Notes under the pieces: generated by a model
What the model was told of the DNA's origin: nothing
What the model saw: only the letters and a program-made list of their open reading frames with translations
The model's database searches: none
Made by a program: the position numbers and the translations under genes
Shown here: piece by piece, positions 30,763-39,499 of the stretch
How the letters are laid out: every line of letters starts with the position of its first letter
Position numbering within the stretch: position 1 is the stretch's first letter
NCBI GenBank assembly: GCA_963794475.1
Contig: CAWCDW010000003.1
Span: forward strand, 1,178,001-1,242,000
DNA from: GAS188 sp963794475
Lineage (GTDB): Bacteria; Pseudomonadota; Alphaproteobacteria; Rhizobiales; Beijerinckiaceae
Direction of reading: 5' to 3'
DNA: 64,000 nucleotides

Positions 30763-30800
30763 GTGAAGAGTGAGGAGTGAATAGGGAAGGGTGAGAAGCG
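30763..30800. repeat. Heptamer repeat, locus 3 left arm
   Basis: Immediately after the pckA TAA come units of the form AGTGAGG, AGTGAAT, AGGGAAG and GGTGAGA. Inverted counterparts occur at 30819-30834 (TACTCGGTACTCACC) and at 31002-31026. Confidence 0.65.
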
Positions 30801-30830
30801 GCAGGCAGTCAGGGCGATGCTACTCGGTAC

Positions 30831-30968
30831 TCACCTTTTGGAATGGTGGTGCTTGCGGTTCAAAATGCGGCCCCACACCTTGAGCGCAACAAAACCGATC
30901 ACGCCAAAGCCGAGCGCAAAATAGGAAAAAAGCGGATTCCAAGAGGACTGGCAGATTGGGCATGTCAC
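30831..30968 (-). CDS. Small predicted zinc-ribbon-like single-pass membrane protein
   Basis: A 45-codon frame from GTG 30968 to TGA 30831. It begins VTCPICQSSWNP (CxxC near the N-terminus) and continues with a clear hydrophobic helix, LFSYFALGFGVIGFVALKVW. It ends with a basic tail, GRILNRKHHHSKR. That layout (Cys pair, one helix, positive end) is protein-like and differs from the low-complexity flanks. AGGGA lies 6 bp before the GTG. An alternative GTG at 31001 would add 11 residues. It lies 55 bp downstream of livF on the same strand. I do not recognise the family; function unknown. Confidence 0.5.
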   Translation of the reverse strand: MTCPICQSSWNPLFSYFALGFGVIGFVALKVWGRILNRKHHHSKR

Positions 30969-31001
30969 CTGTCGTCCCTGGTGAGGCCGATAGGAATTCA
31001 C

Positions 31002-31026
31002 TCTCTTTACTCTTCACTCTTCACTA
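31002..31026. repeat. Heptamer repeat, locus 3 right arm
   Basis: CTCTTTACTCTTCACTCTTC (minus strand GAAGAGTGAAGAG and so on) ends at the livF stop codon, whose TAG (31024-31026) begins the purine-rich repeat as read on the livF coding strand. Confidence 0.65.
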
Positions 31027-31736
31027 CATCCCAAGATAAGCCCTTCGCACCTCGGCGTTGTCGCGAAGCACGGCGGATCGTCCCGAAAGGATCACCCTTC
31101 CGGTCTGCAGGATGAAGCCGCGATCGGCGATCTCGAGGCTTTCCGACAAGCGCTGCTCGACGAGCAGCACGGTGACGCCTGATTGCCGTGTCGCGAGGAT
31201 CGCCTCGAAGATCTCATCGACGAGCTTCGGCGCGATGCCTTGCGAGGGCTCATCGAGCATCAGGAGCTTCGGCCGCGTCATCAGGGCGCGGGCGATGGCG
31301 AGCATCTGCTGCTCGCCGCCCGAAAGCGTCTCGGCGCGTTGCTCGAGCCTTTCGCGCAAGCGCGGAAAGAGCGTGAAGACGCGCTCGATCGGCGCCTCGC
31401 GATCGGCCTTGCCGCGGAACAGATAGCTCCCGAGGCGCAGATTGTCGGCGACCGAGAGGCGCGGGAATAAGCGCCGGTTCTCCGGCACGAAGGCGATGCC
31501 GCGCTCGGTGACGAGATGCGCCGCGAGGCCGTCGATGCGCTCCCCCGCGAACGTCACCTGACCGGAACGCGGCTTCTCCATCCCGGCGATCGACTTCAAC
31601 AAGGTGGATTTGCCGGCGCCATTTGCGCCCGCGACCACCACGATCTCGCCTTCGGCCACGTCGATCGAGGCTTCCGTCGAGCGCCACGAGGCCCGTGATA
31701 GGTGGTGGTGAGGGACGAGACCTCAAGCAGCACGGT
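31024..31736 (-). pseudogene. livF: Branched-chain-type ABC transporter ATPase LivF, frameshifted near the N-terminus
   Basis: From GTG 31736 (LLEVSSLTTTYHG) the frame breaks twice within 25 bp. One extra G lies in a GGG run (31692-31694) and one extra A in an AA pair (31672-31673). Removing both gives YHGLVALDGASIDVAEGEIV, the standard LivF N-terminus. Downstream the frame is clean: Walker A GANGAGKST, FVPENRRLFPRLSVADNLRL, signature TLSGGEQQMLAIARALM and Walker B LLMLDEPSQGIAP. LivF and LivG energise import through LivHM. It overlaps the livG 3' end by 14 bp. The TAG stop lies at the start of a heptamer repeat. Confidence 0.88.
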
Positions 31737-32455
31737 GACGCGCTCCGAGATAAGCCTCGATCACGCGTCTCGTCGCGCACGAGCTCGGCGGGCAAACCTT
31801 GCGCCAACACCTTGCCGAGATCGAGCACCACGGCGCGATCGACGAGCGGCATCACTACCTCCATCACATGCTCGACCATGACGATCGTGACGCCTTGCCG
31901 GCGGATGCCGCGGACGAGCTCGACGCCATCGCGGGCTTCGGACGGCGTGAGGCCCGCGAGCGCCTCATCGAGAAGCAGAAGCTTCGGCTCCGTCGCGAGC
32001 GCGCGCGCGATCTCGAGCCGGCGCTTCTCGGGCGGGGTGAGCGCGACGGCTGGCGCGTCCGCGCGCGCGAGAAGTCCGGTGAGCTCGAGCGTCTCGAGCG
32101 CCTTTTGCCGCGCCTCGCGCGCGCCTGCATGGCGCATCAGGGCGCCGACGACGACGTTCTCGACGACCGACATCGAATTGAAGCTGCGCACCACCTGGAA
32201 GGTGCGCGCGATGCCGCGGGCGCAGCGGGCGGGCGCGGCGAGCCGCGTGATCTCCTCTCCGGCGAAGACGATATTTCCCGAGGTTGGCGGATAGAGCCCG
32301 GCGACGAGGTTGAAGAGCGTCGATTTCCCCGCGCCGTTCGGGCCGATGAGGCCGAGGATCTCGCCCTCTTCGACGACGAGCGACACATCGCTGTTGGCGA
32401 CGAGCCCGCCGAAACGGCGCGTAACGTGGCGCACCTCGAGAAGATGAGCGCTCAT
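31723..32455 (-). pseudogene. livG: Branched-chain-type ABC transporter ATPase LivG, frameshift in the last 20 codons
   Basis: ATG 32455 overlaps the livM stop (ATGA). Motifs: Walker A GLIGPNGAGKSTLFNLVAGL, the long LivG loop RLAAPARCARGIARTFQVVR, LTPPEKRRLEIARALATEPK and Walker B LLLLDEALAGLTPSEA. After LVRDET (about 31765) the read frame becomes nonsense, whereas the neighbouring frame gives VIEAYLGARHRAA and a TGA at 31723, the normal LivG ending. A single indel near 31762-31767 explains it. Everything needed for ATP hydrolysis lies before the break. Confidence 0.88.
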
Positions 32456-33546
32456 TGCTTTGCTCGAGCTTCTAGGCCTGCCCGCGCTCCACGCCGGCGG
32501 GCGAAAAGGCTCGTCAGGCCTTCGGGCCGCGCGAGCGAGATCACCATGATGAGAACGCCGTAGATGATGAGGTCGAGCCCGTTCCCCGAGCCGCCGAAAG
32601 AGCTTCGCGTGAGCTCGGTCAAGGGAATGAGCACGAGCGCGCCGAGCGCCGGACCCCAGAGCGTGCCGATCCCGCCCAGCACCGCGGGCAAAGCGATCAG
32701 AAGCGAGAATTGGAATCCCATCACGCTGTCGGGATCGATATAGGAGACGAAAGCCGCATAGAAACTGCCGCCGATCGCCGTGAAGAAGGCGGAAAGCGCG
32801 GCCGCCGCCATCTTCGAGCGGAAGACGACGACGCCGAGGCTTTCGGCGGCCTCGGCATTGTCCTTCACGGCGCGCCACCAATAACCCCATTTCGAATCCT
32901 CGATCGCGAAGGTGACAAGCCAGGTGAGGACGGCAAGGCCGAGCGCGAAATAGATGTAGGGGAGCTTATCGCGCGCGAATTGCAGATGCGCCCAGCTGTC
33001 GGGCCCATAAGGGATCTGGATGCCTTGGGCGCCGCCCGCGAAATCCCAATTGAGCACGAGCAGGAGCCCGGTCTCGGCAACCACGATCGTCGCGATGGTG
33101 AAGTAATGGCCGCGCAGCCGAAAGAACGGGTAGCCGAGCGCGAGCGCAATGAGGGCTGCGACCCCGCCACCCGCCAGCATGCCGAGCCAGGGCGTGATGC
33201 CGGCATGCGTATAGAGCAGCGTCGACATATACGCGCCGATGCCGAAATAGATGGCGTGACCGAGCGAGATCTGCCCGCAATAGCCGCCGAGAATGTTCCA
33301 GCTTTGCGAGAGCGCCGCATACATCAAAGTGAGGACCAGGATGTTTTGCAGATAGACATCATGGATGACGAGCGGCAGGAGAGCGATAGCAAGGGCGGCG
33401 ACCCCCGCGACGGCAAGCTCGCGATGCCGGCGTCGCGCGAAGCCACGCAACGACGCATCGTGATCGATGCTGTCGCGTTCGCGGCTTTCCGGTTCGGCGG
33501 GAGCCGCGACGACGGCGTTTTGGGCGGGAAGCTTTTGCTCCACCAT
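32452..33546 (-). CDS. livM: Branched-chain-type ABC transporter permease LivM
   Basis: A 364-residue inner-membrane permease. A cytoplasmic N-terminus of about 45 residues is followed by about ten hydrophobic segments. The family marks are LSQSWNILGGYCGQISLGHA and the ATPase-coupling loop WWRAVKDNAEAAESLGV. The start is ATG 33546 (MVEQKLPAQ), 2 bp after the livH stop; upstream codons overlap livH. Its end overlaps the livG start. Substrate specificity is set by the binding protein encoded at 34495 and is not certain to be branched-chain amino acids. Confidence 0.9.
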   Translation of the reverse strand: MVEQKLPAQNAVVAAPAEPESRERDSIDHDASLRGFARRRHRELAVAGVAALAIALLPLVIHDVYLQNILVLTLMYAALSQSWNILGGYCGQISLGHAIYFGIGAYMSTLLYTHAGITPWLGMLAGGGVAALIALALGYPFFRLRGHYFTIATIVVAETGLLLVLNWDFAGGAQGIQIPYGPDSWAHLQFARDKLPYIYFALGLAVLTWLVTFAIEDSKWGYWWRAVKDNAEAAESLGVVVFRSKMAAAALSAFFTAIGGSFYAAFVSYIDPDSVMGFQFSLLIALPAVLGGIGTLWGPALGALVLIPLTELTRSSFGGSGNGLDLIIYGVLIMVISLARPEGLTSLFARRRGARAGLEARAKQ

Positions 33547-33548
33547 CT

Positions 33549-34427
33549 TCAGAGGTTTCCGAAGAGACCGCGCGGGCGCATGAAGACGACGACGAGATAG
33601 ACGGCGTAGATGCCGATGGCTTTCATCGACGGCTCGAGAAGGGTGGCCGAGACCGCCTCGACGAAGCCGACGAGAAGGCCGGCGGCGAGCGCGCCAAAGA
33701 TCGAGCCGAAGCCGCCGAGAGCCACCGTCACATAGGCGATGAGGGCGAAGGGGGCGCCGACATCGGGGTGGATGTAATAGAAGGTCGCCATCACCGAGCC
33801 GGCGATGCCGACGAGCGCGGCGCCGAGCCCCCAGCCGAGCGCGAAGACGCGATTCTTGTCGATGCCGACGAGAGCGACGGCGCCCGCATCCTCGCGCGTT
33901 GCCTCGAGCGCGCGGCCGAAATCGGTGCGCCGGATGAGGAAAAAGAGCGCGATGAAGCTCAAGCACGACAAGGCCCCGCCGAAGAGTTGGGGCAGCGGCA
34001 GGAAGACGCCGCCGAGATCGAGCGTACGTCCCGCGAGCCAGCTCGATTGGATGCTGCGGTAATCGGGGGTGAAGAGATGCTGGGCGAGGCCGCGGATCGT
34101 GATGCCGAGGCCGAAGGTCGCGAACACCTGCACCATGCCGATATTGGCCTTGGCCCGCATGGCATGGCGGATGACCGCAAGATAGACGAAGGCGCCGAGC
34201 ACGAACATGACGCCGACGACGAGTGGCGCGGCGAGCACCGGATCGAGCGCGGTTGCCGCGACGATGCCGAAAGTCGCGTACATGGCGAGCATCAGGAACT
34301 CGCCATGGGCGAAATTCACCACGTCCATGAGGCCGAAGATCAGTGAGAGGCCGGCGGCGATCAGCGCGTAGATGAGCCCCATCAAGAGGCCGCTCGCCAG
34401 GATCTGGGCGAGGCTCTGGAGCGTCAC
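33549..34427 (-). CDS. livH: Branched-chain-type ABC transporter permease LivH
   Basis: A 292-residue permease with eight or so membrane helices. Typical LivH marks are LIAAGLSLIFGLMDVVNFAH near residue 25, and the coupling segment ALEATREDAGAVALVGIDKN. It pairs with LivM to form the channel. It starts 67 bp downstream of the livK stop and stops 2 bp before livM, inside a tight livKHMGF operon. Confidence 0.9.
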   Translation of the reverse strand: MTLQSLAQILASGLLMGLIYALIAAGLSLIFGLMDVVNFAHGEFLMLAMYATFGIVAATALDPVLAAPLVVGVMFVLGAFVYLAVIRHAMRAKANIGMVQVFATFGLGITIRGLAQHLFTPDYRSIQSSWLAGRTLDLGGVFLPLPQLFGGALSCLSFIALFFLIRRTDFGRALEATREDAGAVALVGIDKNRVFALGWGLGAALVGIAGSVMATFYYIHPDVGAPFALIAYVTVALGGFGSIFGALAAGLLVGFVEAVSATLLEPSMKAIGIYAVYLVVVFMRPRGLFGNL

Positions 34428-34494
34428 GAGACGAAGGCCGCGCGAGCAAGATGCAAGCGCGCCGCCGTACCGCCGGCGATGCGCGCCCGCGCCC

Positions 34495-35742
34495 TCACGC
34501 GTTCATCGGCCACTTGGCTTCGGCGATCGCCGCGGATTGCGGGAAGATGGTGACGAACTTGCCGCCGGTCCATTGCAAAAGCACCGGATCGGCATCGAGG
34601 TTTTGCCCGTCCGGGCCGAACTTCACCCGCTTCCACGGCATGATGGTGCGCTCGCCCGGGATGTCGGTCGCGGCAAGTGCTTCACGGATCTTCTCGCCAT
34701 CGGTCGATTTCGCCCGGTCGATGCCGTCGGCGAGAATGAGGAGGCCCATGAACTCGCGCGAGGTGAGATCGTTGAGGTCCTTGCCGGATCGCGCCTTGAA
34801 CATCTCGTTGATCTTGCCGACGGAGGGGCGTTTCGCGGCGAGGTCGAGCGAGAAGCTCGCCCGGCTGATCACCCCTTCGATCTTGTCGCCGACGGCGTCG
34901 TAGAGCGCTTTCTCGGAGAAGCCCGCGTCCTGCGCCACCATGGCTTTCGGCCGATAGCCGAGCTCGCCCATCGTCTTGACGAGCAAGATGCCGTCCGTCG
35001 TGTAGCTCGACGGCATGAGCACATCCGCATCCGCCGTCTTCAACTGCTGGACTTCCGCCGTCAGCGAAGGCGAGTTCGCGCGATATTTGATGTTGGTCAC
35101 GATCTTGTAGCCGCGCTCCTCGGCGAGCTTTTGCTGTGCATTCGCCGAATCCGTGCCGAAGATCGTGTCTTCGTGGAAGAGCGCGAGCGTCTCGATCTTG
35201 TGGCCTTTCTGGCGGAGCCCGTCGAAGAAATCGAACATCGCCTTCGAGAACATCTCGTCATGCGCCGCGGCTCGGAAATAGAACTTCAACCCCTGGCGAT
35301 GGAGACTCGGCGAGGAGTTATCGGCCGAGAGGAACGGAACCTGATAGCGCTCAGCCGTCTGGCTGATGGTGACGGCGACCGCGCTCTGATAGGAGCCGAT
35401 GAGCGCCGCGACCTTCTCGCGGGTGATCAGCCGCTCGGCCTCGGCGCGCCCCTTTTGCGGGTCGCCCTGATGATCGGCGACGATGACGCGCACTTTGGCC
35501 CCCCCGAGGCCAGCGAGCCCCGCATTCTTCGCGAGCGGCAAGTCGATATCATGTGCGTTGTTGATGATGTCGAGCGCCGTGTCGAAGGCATGTTGCGCAT
35601 CGACGCCGACTTGCGCGCTTGCCCCCGACATTTGGTAAACGGCGCCGATCAGGACCTCGGCCGGCTGTTGGGCGGAAAGCCCGGTGGCGCCGAGCACGGC
35701 CGCCGCCGAGACGCCACCCAAGATGATTTCTCTGCGGTTCAT
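34495..35742 (-). CDS. Periplasmic substrate-binding protein of the LivK/Peripla_BP_6 type
   Basis: A 415-residue binding protein. The N-terminus MNRREIILGGVSAAAVLGAT has a twin-arginine-like RR before a hydrophobic core, suggesting Tat export, then cleavage near SAQQ. Family segments include AEVLIGAVYQMSGASAQVGV, LIGSYQSAVAVTISQTAERY, VPFLSADNSS and FHEDTIFGTDSANAQQKLAE. It delivers ligand to LivHMGF. The ligand is unknown: the neighbouring pxp and DUF1445 genes suggest a glutamate, pyroglutamate or peptide-derived compound as well as the usual hydrophobic amino acids. The start is ATG 35742. Confidence 0.88.
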   Translation of the reverse strand: MNRREIILGGVSAAAVLGATGLSAQQPAEVLIGAVYQMSGASAQVGVDAQHAFDTALDIINNAHDIDLPLAKNAGLAGLGGAKVRVIVADHQGDPQKGRAEAERLITREKVAALIGSYQSAVAVTISQTAERYQVPFLSADNSSPSLHRQGLKFYFRAAAHDEMFSKAMFDFFDGLRQKGHKIETLALFHEDTIFGTDSANAQQKLAEERGYKIVTNIKYRANSPSLTAEVQQLKTADADVLMPSSYTTDGILLVKTMGELGYRPKAMVAQDAGFSEKALYDAVGDKIEGVISRASFSLDLAAKRPSVGKINEMFKARSGKDLNDLTSREFMGLLILADGIDRAKSTDGEKIREALAATDIPGERTIMPWKRVKFGPDGQNLDADPVLLQWTGGKFVTIFPQSAAIAEAKWPMNA

Positions 35743-35843
35743 GATCCTTCACCTCTTATTCGCGTGCGATGCAAAGTTTCCGCCAAGCCACGACGGCGCG
35801 CAAGGTTGTGGCACATCCTTTTGGCGGCCCGCGCCGCACGCAC

Positions 35844-36683
35844 TCAAAGCGCCGCGAGCCGGCTGTTGCGAATATCGGTGACGATCATCCTTCCGGGCGC
35901 ATGGGTGATCGCGAAGGGCGGTCTCACGGCTTGGATCACGGCCTGAGGCGTGACGCCGCAGGCCCAGAAGACGGGCAGCTCGTCGTCCGCGATCGGCACC
36001 GGCTCGCCGAAATCGGGCCGGCCGAGATCCGTGATGCCGATGAGCTGGGGCAAGCCGATATGCACCGGCGCGCCGTGCACGGCAGGAAAGCGCGTCGTGA
36101 TCTGGATGGCGCGAATGGCATCGGCCGGCCTGAAAGGGCGCATCGACACCACCATCGGCCCCTTGAAAGGGCCAGCGGGCACGCAAGCGATATTGGTGCG
36201 ATACATCGGCACGGTGGTGCCGCGCTCGATATGGCGAATGGCGAGCCCATCCTCGATAAGCGCCTCCTCGAAGGAATGCGAGCAACCGAGCACGAAGGCG
36301 ACGAGATCGCCGCGCCACCATTTCAAAATGTCTTGCGGCTCGTCGATCAGCACCCCGTCCTTCCAGACACGGTAGCGGGGAATATCGGTGCGGATGTCGA
36401 GCTCCTCGCCAAGCGACGCAAGCCGGGGATCGCCGATATCGGCGACGGCGATCAATGGGCAGGGCTTCGGGTTGCGCTGGCAGAAATGCAGAAAATCATT
36501 GGCGAGATCGGCCGGCAGAACGGCGAGATTGCCTTGCACGAATCCCGGCGCGAGGCCGGAAGTCGGCCCATCAAGCGCGCCCGAACGGCTCGCGGCCCGC
36601 GCCCCGCCCGGGCTCGAAAGATCATGCTCCAAGGCCGGTCCGCGCGCCTTCGCGACAGATGTATGAGCGACATTCGGCATCAA
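35844..36683 (-). CDS. DUF1445 / D-glutamate-cyclase-like putative hydro-lyase
   Basis: A 279-residue protein of the DUF1445 family (Pfam PF07286), annotated variously as putative hydro-lyase or D-glutamate cyclase-like. Seen: GFVQGNLAVLPADLANDFLH, VFVLGCSHSFEEALIEDG-type motif at FVLGCSHSFEEALI, TNIACVPAGPFKGPMVVSMR and FWACGVTPQAVI, all conserved blocks of the family. In animals a related protein makes 5-oxo-D-proline from D-glutamate. Here it stands 209 bp from and divergent to pxpBCA (5-oxoprolinase) and directly upstream of the liv importer, which fits 5-oxoproline metabolism. The start is ATG 36683 or 36680. Confidence 0.85.
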   Translation of the reverse strand: MMPNVAHTSVAKARGPALEHDLSSPGGARAASRSGALDGPTSGLAPGFVQGNLAVLPADLANDFLHFCQRNPKPCPLIAVADIGDPRLASLGEELDIRTDIPRYRVWKDGVLIDEPQDILKWWRGDLVAFVLGCSHSFEEALIEDGLAIRHIERGTTVPMYRTNIACVPAGPFKGPMVVSMRPFRPADAIRAIQITTRFPAVHGAPVHIGLPQLIGITDLGRPDFGEPVPIADDELPVFWACGVTPQAVIQAVRPPFAITHAPGRMIVTDIRNSRLAAL

Positions 36684-36892
36684 GACCTCCCTGGCGGGAT
36701 GAGGGCCGATCCTCGATCTCGGGGACGAAGCCCGATCCCTGGCCGTGACGGTTCATGAGCTTCGCTCATCGCAAGAAGAATGGGAAGAGTGGACGGGAAG
36801 CATGCGCTCGAACCCGCGCGAGCGCGTGGAAGGGCTCGACTTCACGCCTCGGGCATGATTGAGACGGGGGCTCGATCATCCGCTTGGCCCTC

Positions 36893-37618
36893 ATGCCCAC
36901 CTCTTATCCACGCCTCCTCACCTGCGGCGACAGCGCGCTCGTCGTCGAATTCGGCAACAGCATCGATCCGGAGCTGAACCGGCGCGTGCTGGCCTTCGAC
37001 GCGCTCATCACGCAAGAGAAGGTCACCGGCATTCGCGAGACCGTCCCGACCTATCGGTCTCTCCTCGTGCATTATGACCCGACCGTCGTCGGCTATGCGG
37101 AGCTCGGCGGGAAGCTCATGGATTTCGCCACCCGCAAGGGCTTGCCATCGCGCCCAGGCCGCCACTGGCGCGTGCCCGTCGTCTATGGCGGGGAGTTCGG
37201 CATCGACCTCGAGGCGGTCGCCAAGCGGGCCGAGCTCACGCCCGAGGAGGTGATCGCGCGCCATTCCGGCGCGGATTACCGCGTTTACATGCTCGGTTTC
37301 CTGCCGGGCTTCACCTATCTCGGCGGCCTCGATCCGAAGCTCGCGACGCCGCGCCGGCAAGAGCCGCGCCTCGAGGCGCCCGCCGGGATGATCGCCATCG
37401 GCGGCGTTCAGACGGGCATCCAATGCATCGCCGCCCCGAGCGGCTGGAATATTTTGGGCCGCACCCCGGTGCGCACCTATCATCCGGGCCGCGATCCGAT
37501 CTTCCTGATCGAGCCCGGCGATCACGTCACTTTCATCCCGGTTCCGGCCAGCGAATGGGACGCGCTCGACCGGGCGGGCGAAGCCGGCGAAAGGGTCGCG
37601 GAGATCATCGACGCATGA
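36893..37618 (+). CDS. pxpB: 5-oxoprolinase subunit PxpB
   Basis: A 241-residue subunit (KipI/PxpB family) of the ATP-dependent 5-oxoprolinase PxpABC, which opens 5-oxoproline to glutamate. Conserved stretches: YPRLLTCGDSALVVEFGNSI, YMLGFLPGFTYLGGLDP and the PAGMIAIGGVQTGIQ to GWNILGRTP block. Start ATG 36893 is preferred; a TTG at 36884 would add three residues. The stop overlaps the pxpC ATG at 37615 (ATGA), so translation is coupled. Confidence 0.93.
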   Translation: MPTSYPRLLTCGDSALVVEFGNSIDPELNRRVLAFDALITQEKVTGIRETVPTYRSLLVHYDPTVVGYAELGGKLMDFATRKGLPSRPGRHWRVPVVYGGEFGIDLEAVAKRAELTPEEVIARHSGADYRVYMLGFLPGFTYLGGLDPKLATPRRQEPRLEAPAGMIAIGGVQTGIQCIAAPSGWNILGRTPVRTYHPGRDPIFLIEPGDHVTFIPVPASEWDALDRAGEAGERVAEIIDA

Positions 37619-38568
37619 GCTTTCTCGTCGTCGACAAGGTCGGGCCGGCAACTTCGGTGCAAGACAAAGGCCGCTCTGGGGCGCAGCGCTACGGCCTGAC
37701 CCCGAGCGGCGCGATGGATCTCAAATCGCTCGCCATCGCCAATGCCTTGGTGGGCGAGAAGACCGGAGCGGCCGCGATCGAGATCGGCCCGCTCGGGGCG
37801 GAGTTCCGGGCCGTGGGGGGAGGCGTGCGCGTCTCGCTCGCAGGGGCCGACCGTGCCGCGACGCTCAACGGGCGAGCCGTCTGGGTGAATGAAACCGTGT
37901 TGATCCCCGAAGGCGCGGCCTTCGCCGTGAGCGCCGCGCGTTCCGGCGTCTTCAGCTATCTCGGCGTCGAGGGCGGCATCGCGGGAAAGCCCGTCTATGG
38001 CAGCTTGTCGGTTTCGGCGAGGGCGGGGCTCGGCAGCCCTTATCCGCGGCCCCTTCAGGGCGGTGACCGGCTCGAGGTCGGCACCGCGAAAGAGCAAGAA
38101 TGCGAGCGGCGCTTCAAGCCCTTTTCGGTCGAGCAAGGGCCGATCCGGGTTGTGCTGGGGCCGCAGGACGACGCCATGACGCCCGAGGCCGTGGCCCTGT
38201 TTTTCGGCGCCGAATGGCGGGTTTCGCCGAGATCGGATCGCATGGGCTACCGGCTCGAAGGCCCCAAGCTCGCCCATGGGGATGGTTTCAACATCGTCTC
38301 GGACGGAACGGTGCCGGGCAGCATCCAGGTGCCCGGCAATGGCCAGCCGCTCGCGCTTCTCGCCGATCGCGGCACGACCGGCGGCTATCCGAAAATCGCG
38401 ACGATCATCACGGCCGACCTGCCGCGCTTCGCCCAGACGCAAGCCGGCGGGCGCGTGCGCTTCGCATCGCTGCCGATCGAGGAGGCGCAAAAGGAAGCAC
38501 GCCGCTTCGCCACGATGCTGGCGCAAATCGGGGAGCATGTGGAAAGGCTTGTGAAGAGTAAAAAGTAA
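37615..38568 (+). CDS. pxpC: 5-oxoprolinase subunit PxpC
   Basis: A 317-residue KipA/PxpC (AHS2-domain) subunit. Seen: TSVQDKGRSGAQRYGLTPSG, GPLGAEFRAVGGG, VVLGPQDDAMTPEA, SDRMGYRLEGPKL and the end block PGSIQVPGNGQPLALLADRG with TTGGYPKIATI. It works with PxpA and PxpB on 5-oxoproline. The last codons (VKSKK-stop) already belong to the heptamer repeat that separates pxpC from pxpA. Confidence 0.93.
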   Translation: MSFLVVDKVGPATSVQDKGRSGAQRYGLTPSGAMDLKSLAIANALVGEKTGAAAIEIGPLGAEFRAVGGGVRVSLAGADRAATLNGRAVWVNETVLIPEGAAFAVSAARSGVFSYLGVEGGIAGKPVYGSLSVSARAGLGSPYPRPLQGGDRLEVGTAKEQECERRFKPFSVEQGPIRVVLGPQDDAMTPEAVALFFGAEWRVSPRSDRMGYRLEGPKLAHGDGFNIVSDGTVPGSIQVPGNGQPLALLADRGTTGGYPKIATIITADLPRFAQTQAGGRVRFASLPIEEAQKEARRFATMLAQIGEHVERLVKSKK

Positions 38569-38712
38569 AGAGTGAAGGGCGAATAGCAAGTAGCGATTAG
38601 CAAGGGAGAAGTGAGAGGTGAGGTATGAACCTCGCCACGGCTCGCACCTCTTCACTCTTCACTCCTGCCTCCTCACTCTCGCTATTCCTACTCGCTACTC
38701 GCTACTCGCCAA
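38552..38712. repeat. Heptamer repeat pair, locus 4, inside the pxp operon
   Basis: The longest example. The left arm (38552-38602) has GAAGAGTAAAAAGTAAAGAG then GCGAATAGCAAGTAGCGATT. The right arm (38659-38710) has CACTCTTCACTCCTGCCTCC and then CTACTCGCTACTCGCTACTC. The two arms can pair extensively around a GCACC/GAGGTG core. It separates co-directional pxpC and pxpA by 157 bp and supplies the pxpC stop codon (TAA 38566-38568). Confidence 0.75.
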
Positions 38713-38725
38713 GGGAGAGTCCGCC

Positions 38726-39499
38726 ATGCAAGTCGATCTCAATTGCGACATGGGAGAAAGCTTCGGTCCCTGGAAGATGGGCGATGACGACGCCATGCTT
38801 GATTTGATCACCAGCGCCAATGTGGCTTGCGGCCTGCATGGCGGCGACCCGCAAATCATGCTCAAGACGGCAAAGCTCGCAAAGCAGAAGGGCGTGGCGA
38901 TCGGCGCCCATCCCGGCTTCCACGATCTCGAGGGTTTCGGCCGCCGCCAGATCCAGGGACTGTCCTCGAACGAGATCGAGACGCTCGTCGCCTATCAGAT
39001 CGGCGCGCTTCAAGGCATCGCGTCGCTCGCCGGCCACCGCGTGACCTTTGTGAAGATCCACGGCGCCTTGTCCAACATGGCCTGCGAGGACGAGATGATG
39101 GCGAATGCGCTCGCCGCCGCCATCAAAGGCGTCGACCCGAAGCTTGCCTTCGTCGTCCTGCCGTTTTCGAAGCTCGTCGGGGCGGGCGAGAAAGCCGGGC
39201 TCAAGGTCGTCACCGAAGTGTTCGCCGACCGCGCCTATGAGGACAACGGTCTCCTCGTCTCGCGGCGCAAGGCCGGCGCCGTGCTGCACGATCCCGAGAA
39301 GGTCGCCGAGCGCGTGCAACGCATGGTCGAGGAGCAGGCCATCACGAGCGTCAACGGCAAGGTGAAGAAGATCGCCATCGACACCGTCTGCATCCACGGC
39401 GACACGCCGGCGGCCGTGTCGCTCGCCAAGGCGGTGCGCCAGCGTCTCGATCACGCGAAAATCAAGGTCGCGTCCTTTTCAGCGGCGGGCCGCGCTTGA
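38726..39499 (+). CDS. pxpA: 5-oxoprolinase subunit PxpA (LamB/YcsF family)
   Basis: A 257-residue TIM-barrel subunit of 5-oxoprolinase. Seen: the N-terminal VDLNCDMGESFGPWKMGDDD, ITSANVACGLHGGDP, IGAHPGFHDLEGFGRR, FVKIHGALSN and CIHGDTPAAVSLA. Start ATG 38726 has AAGGGAGAG just upstream; earlier in-frame codons are repeat-derived. Genes run pxpB, pxpC, repeat, pxpA. The TGA overlaps the TTG start of der. Confidence 0.93.
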   Translation: MQVDLNCDMGESFGPWKMGDDDAMLDLITSANVACGLHGGDPQIMLKTAKLAKQKGVAIGAHPGFHDLEGFGRRQIQGLSSNEIETLVAYQIGALQGIASLAGHRVTFVKIHGALSNMACEDEMMANALAAAIKGVDPKLAFVVLPFSKLVGAGEKAGLKVVTEVFADRAYEDNGLLVSRRKAGAVLHDPEKVAERVQRMVEEQAITSVNGKVKKIAIDTVCIHGDTPAAVSLAKAVRQRLDHAKIKVASFSAAGRA

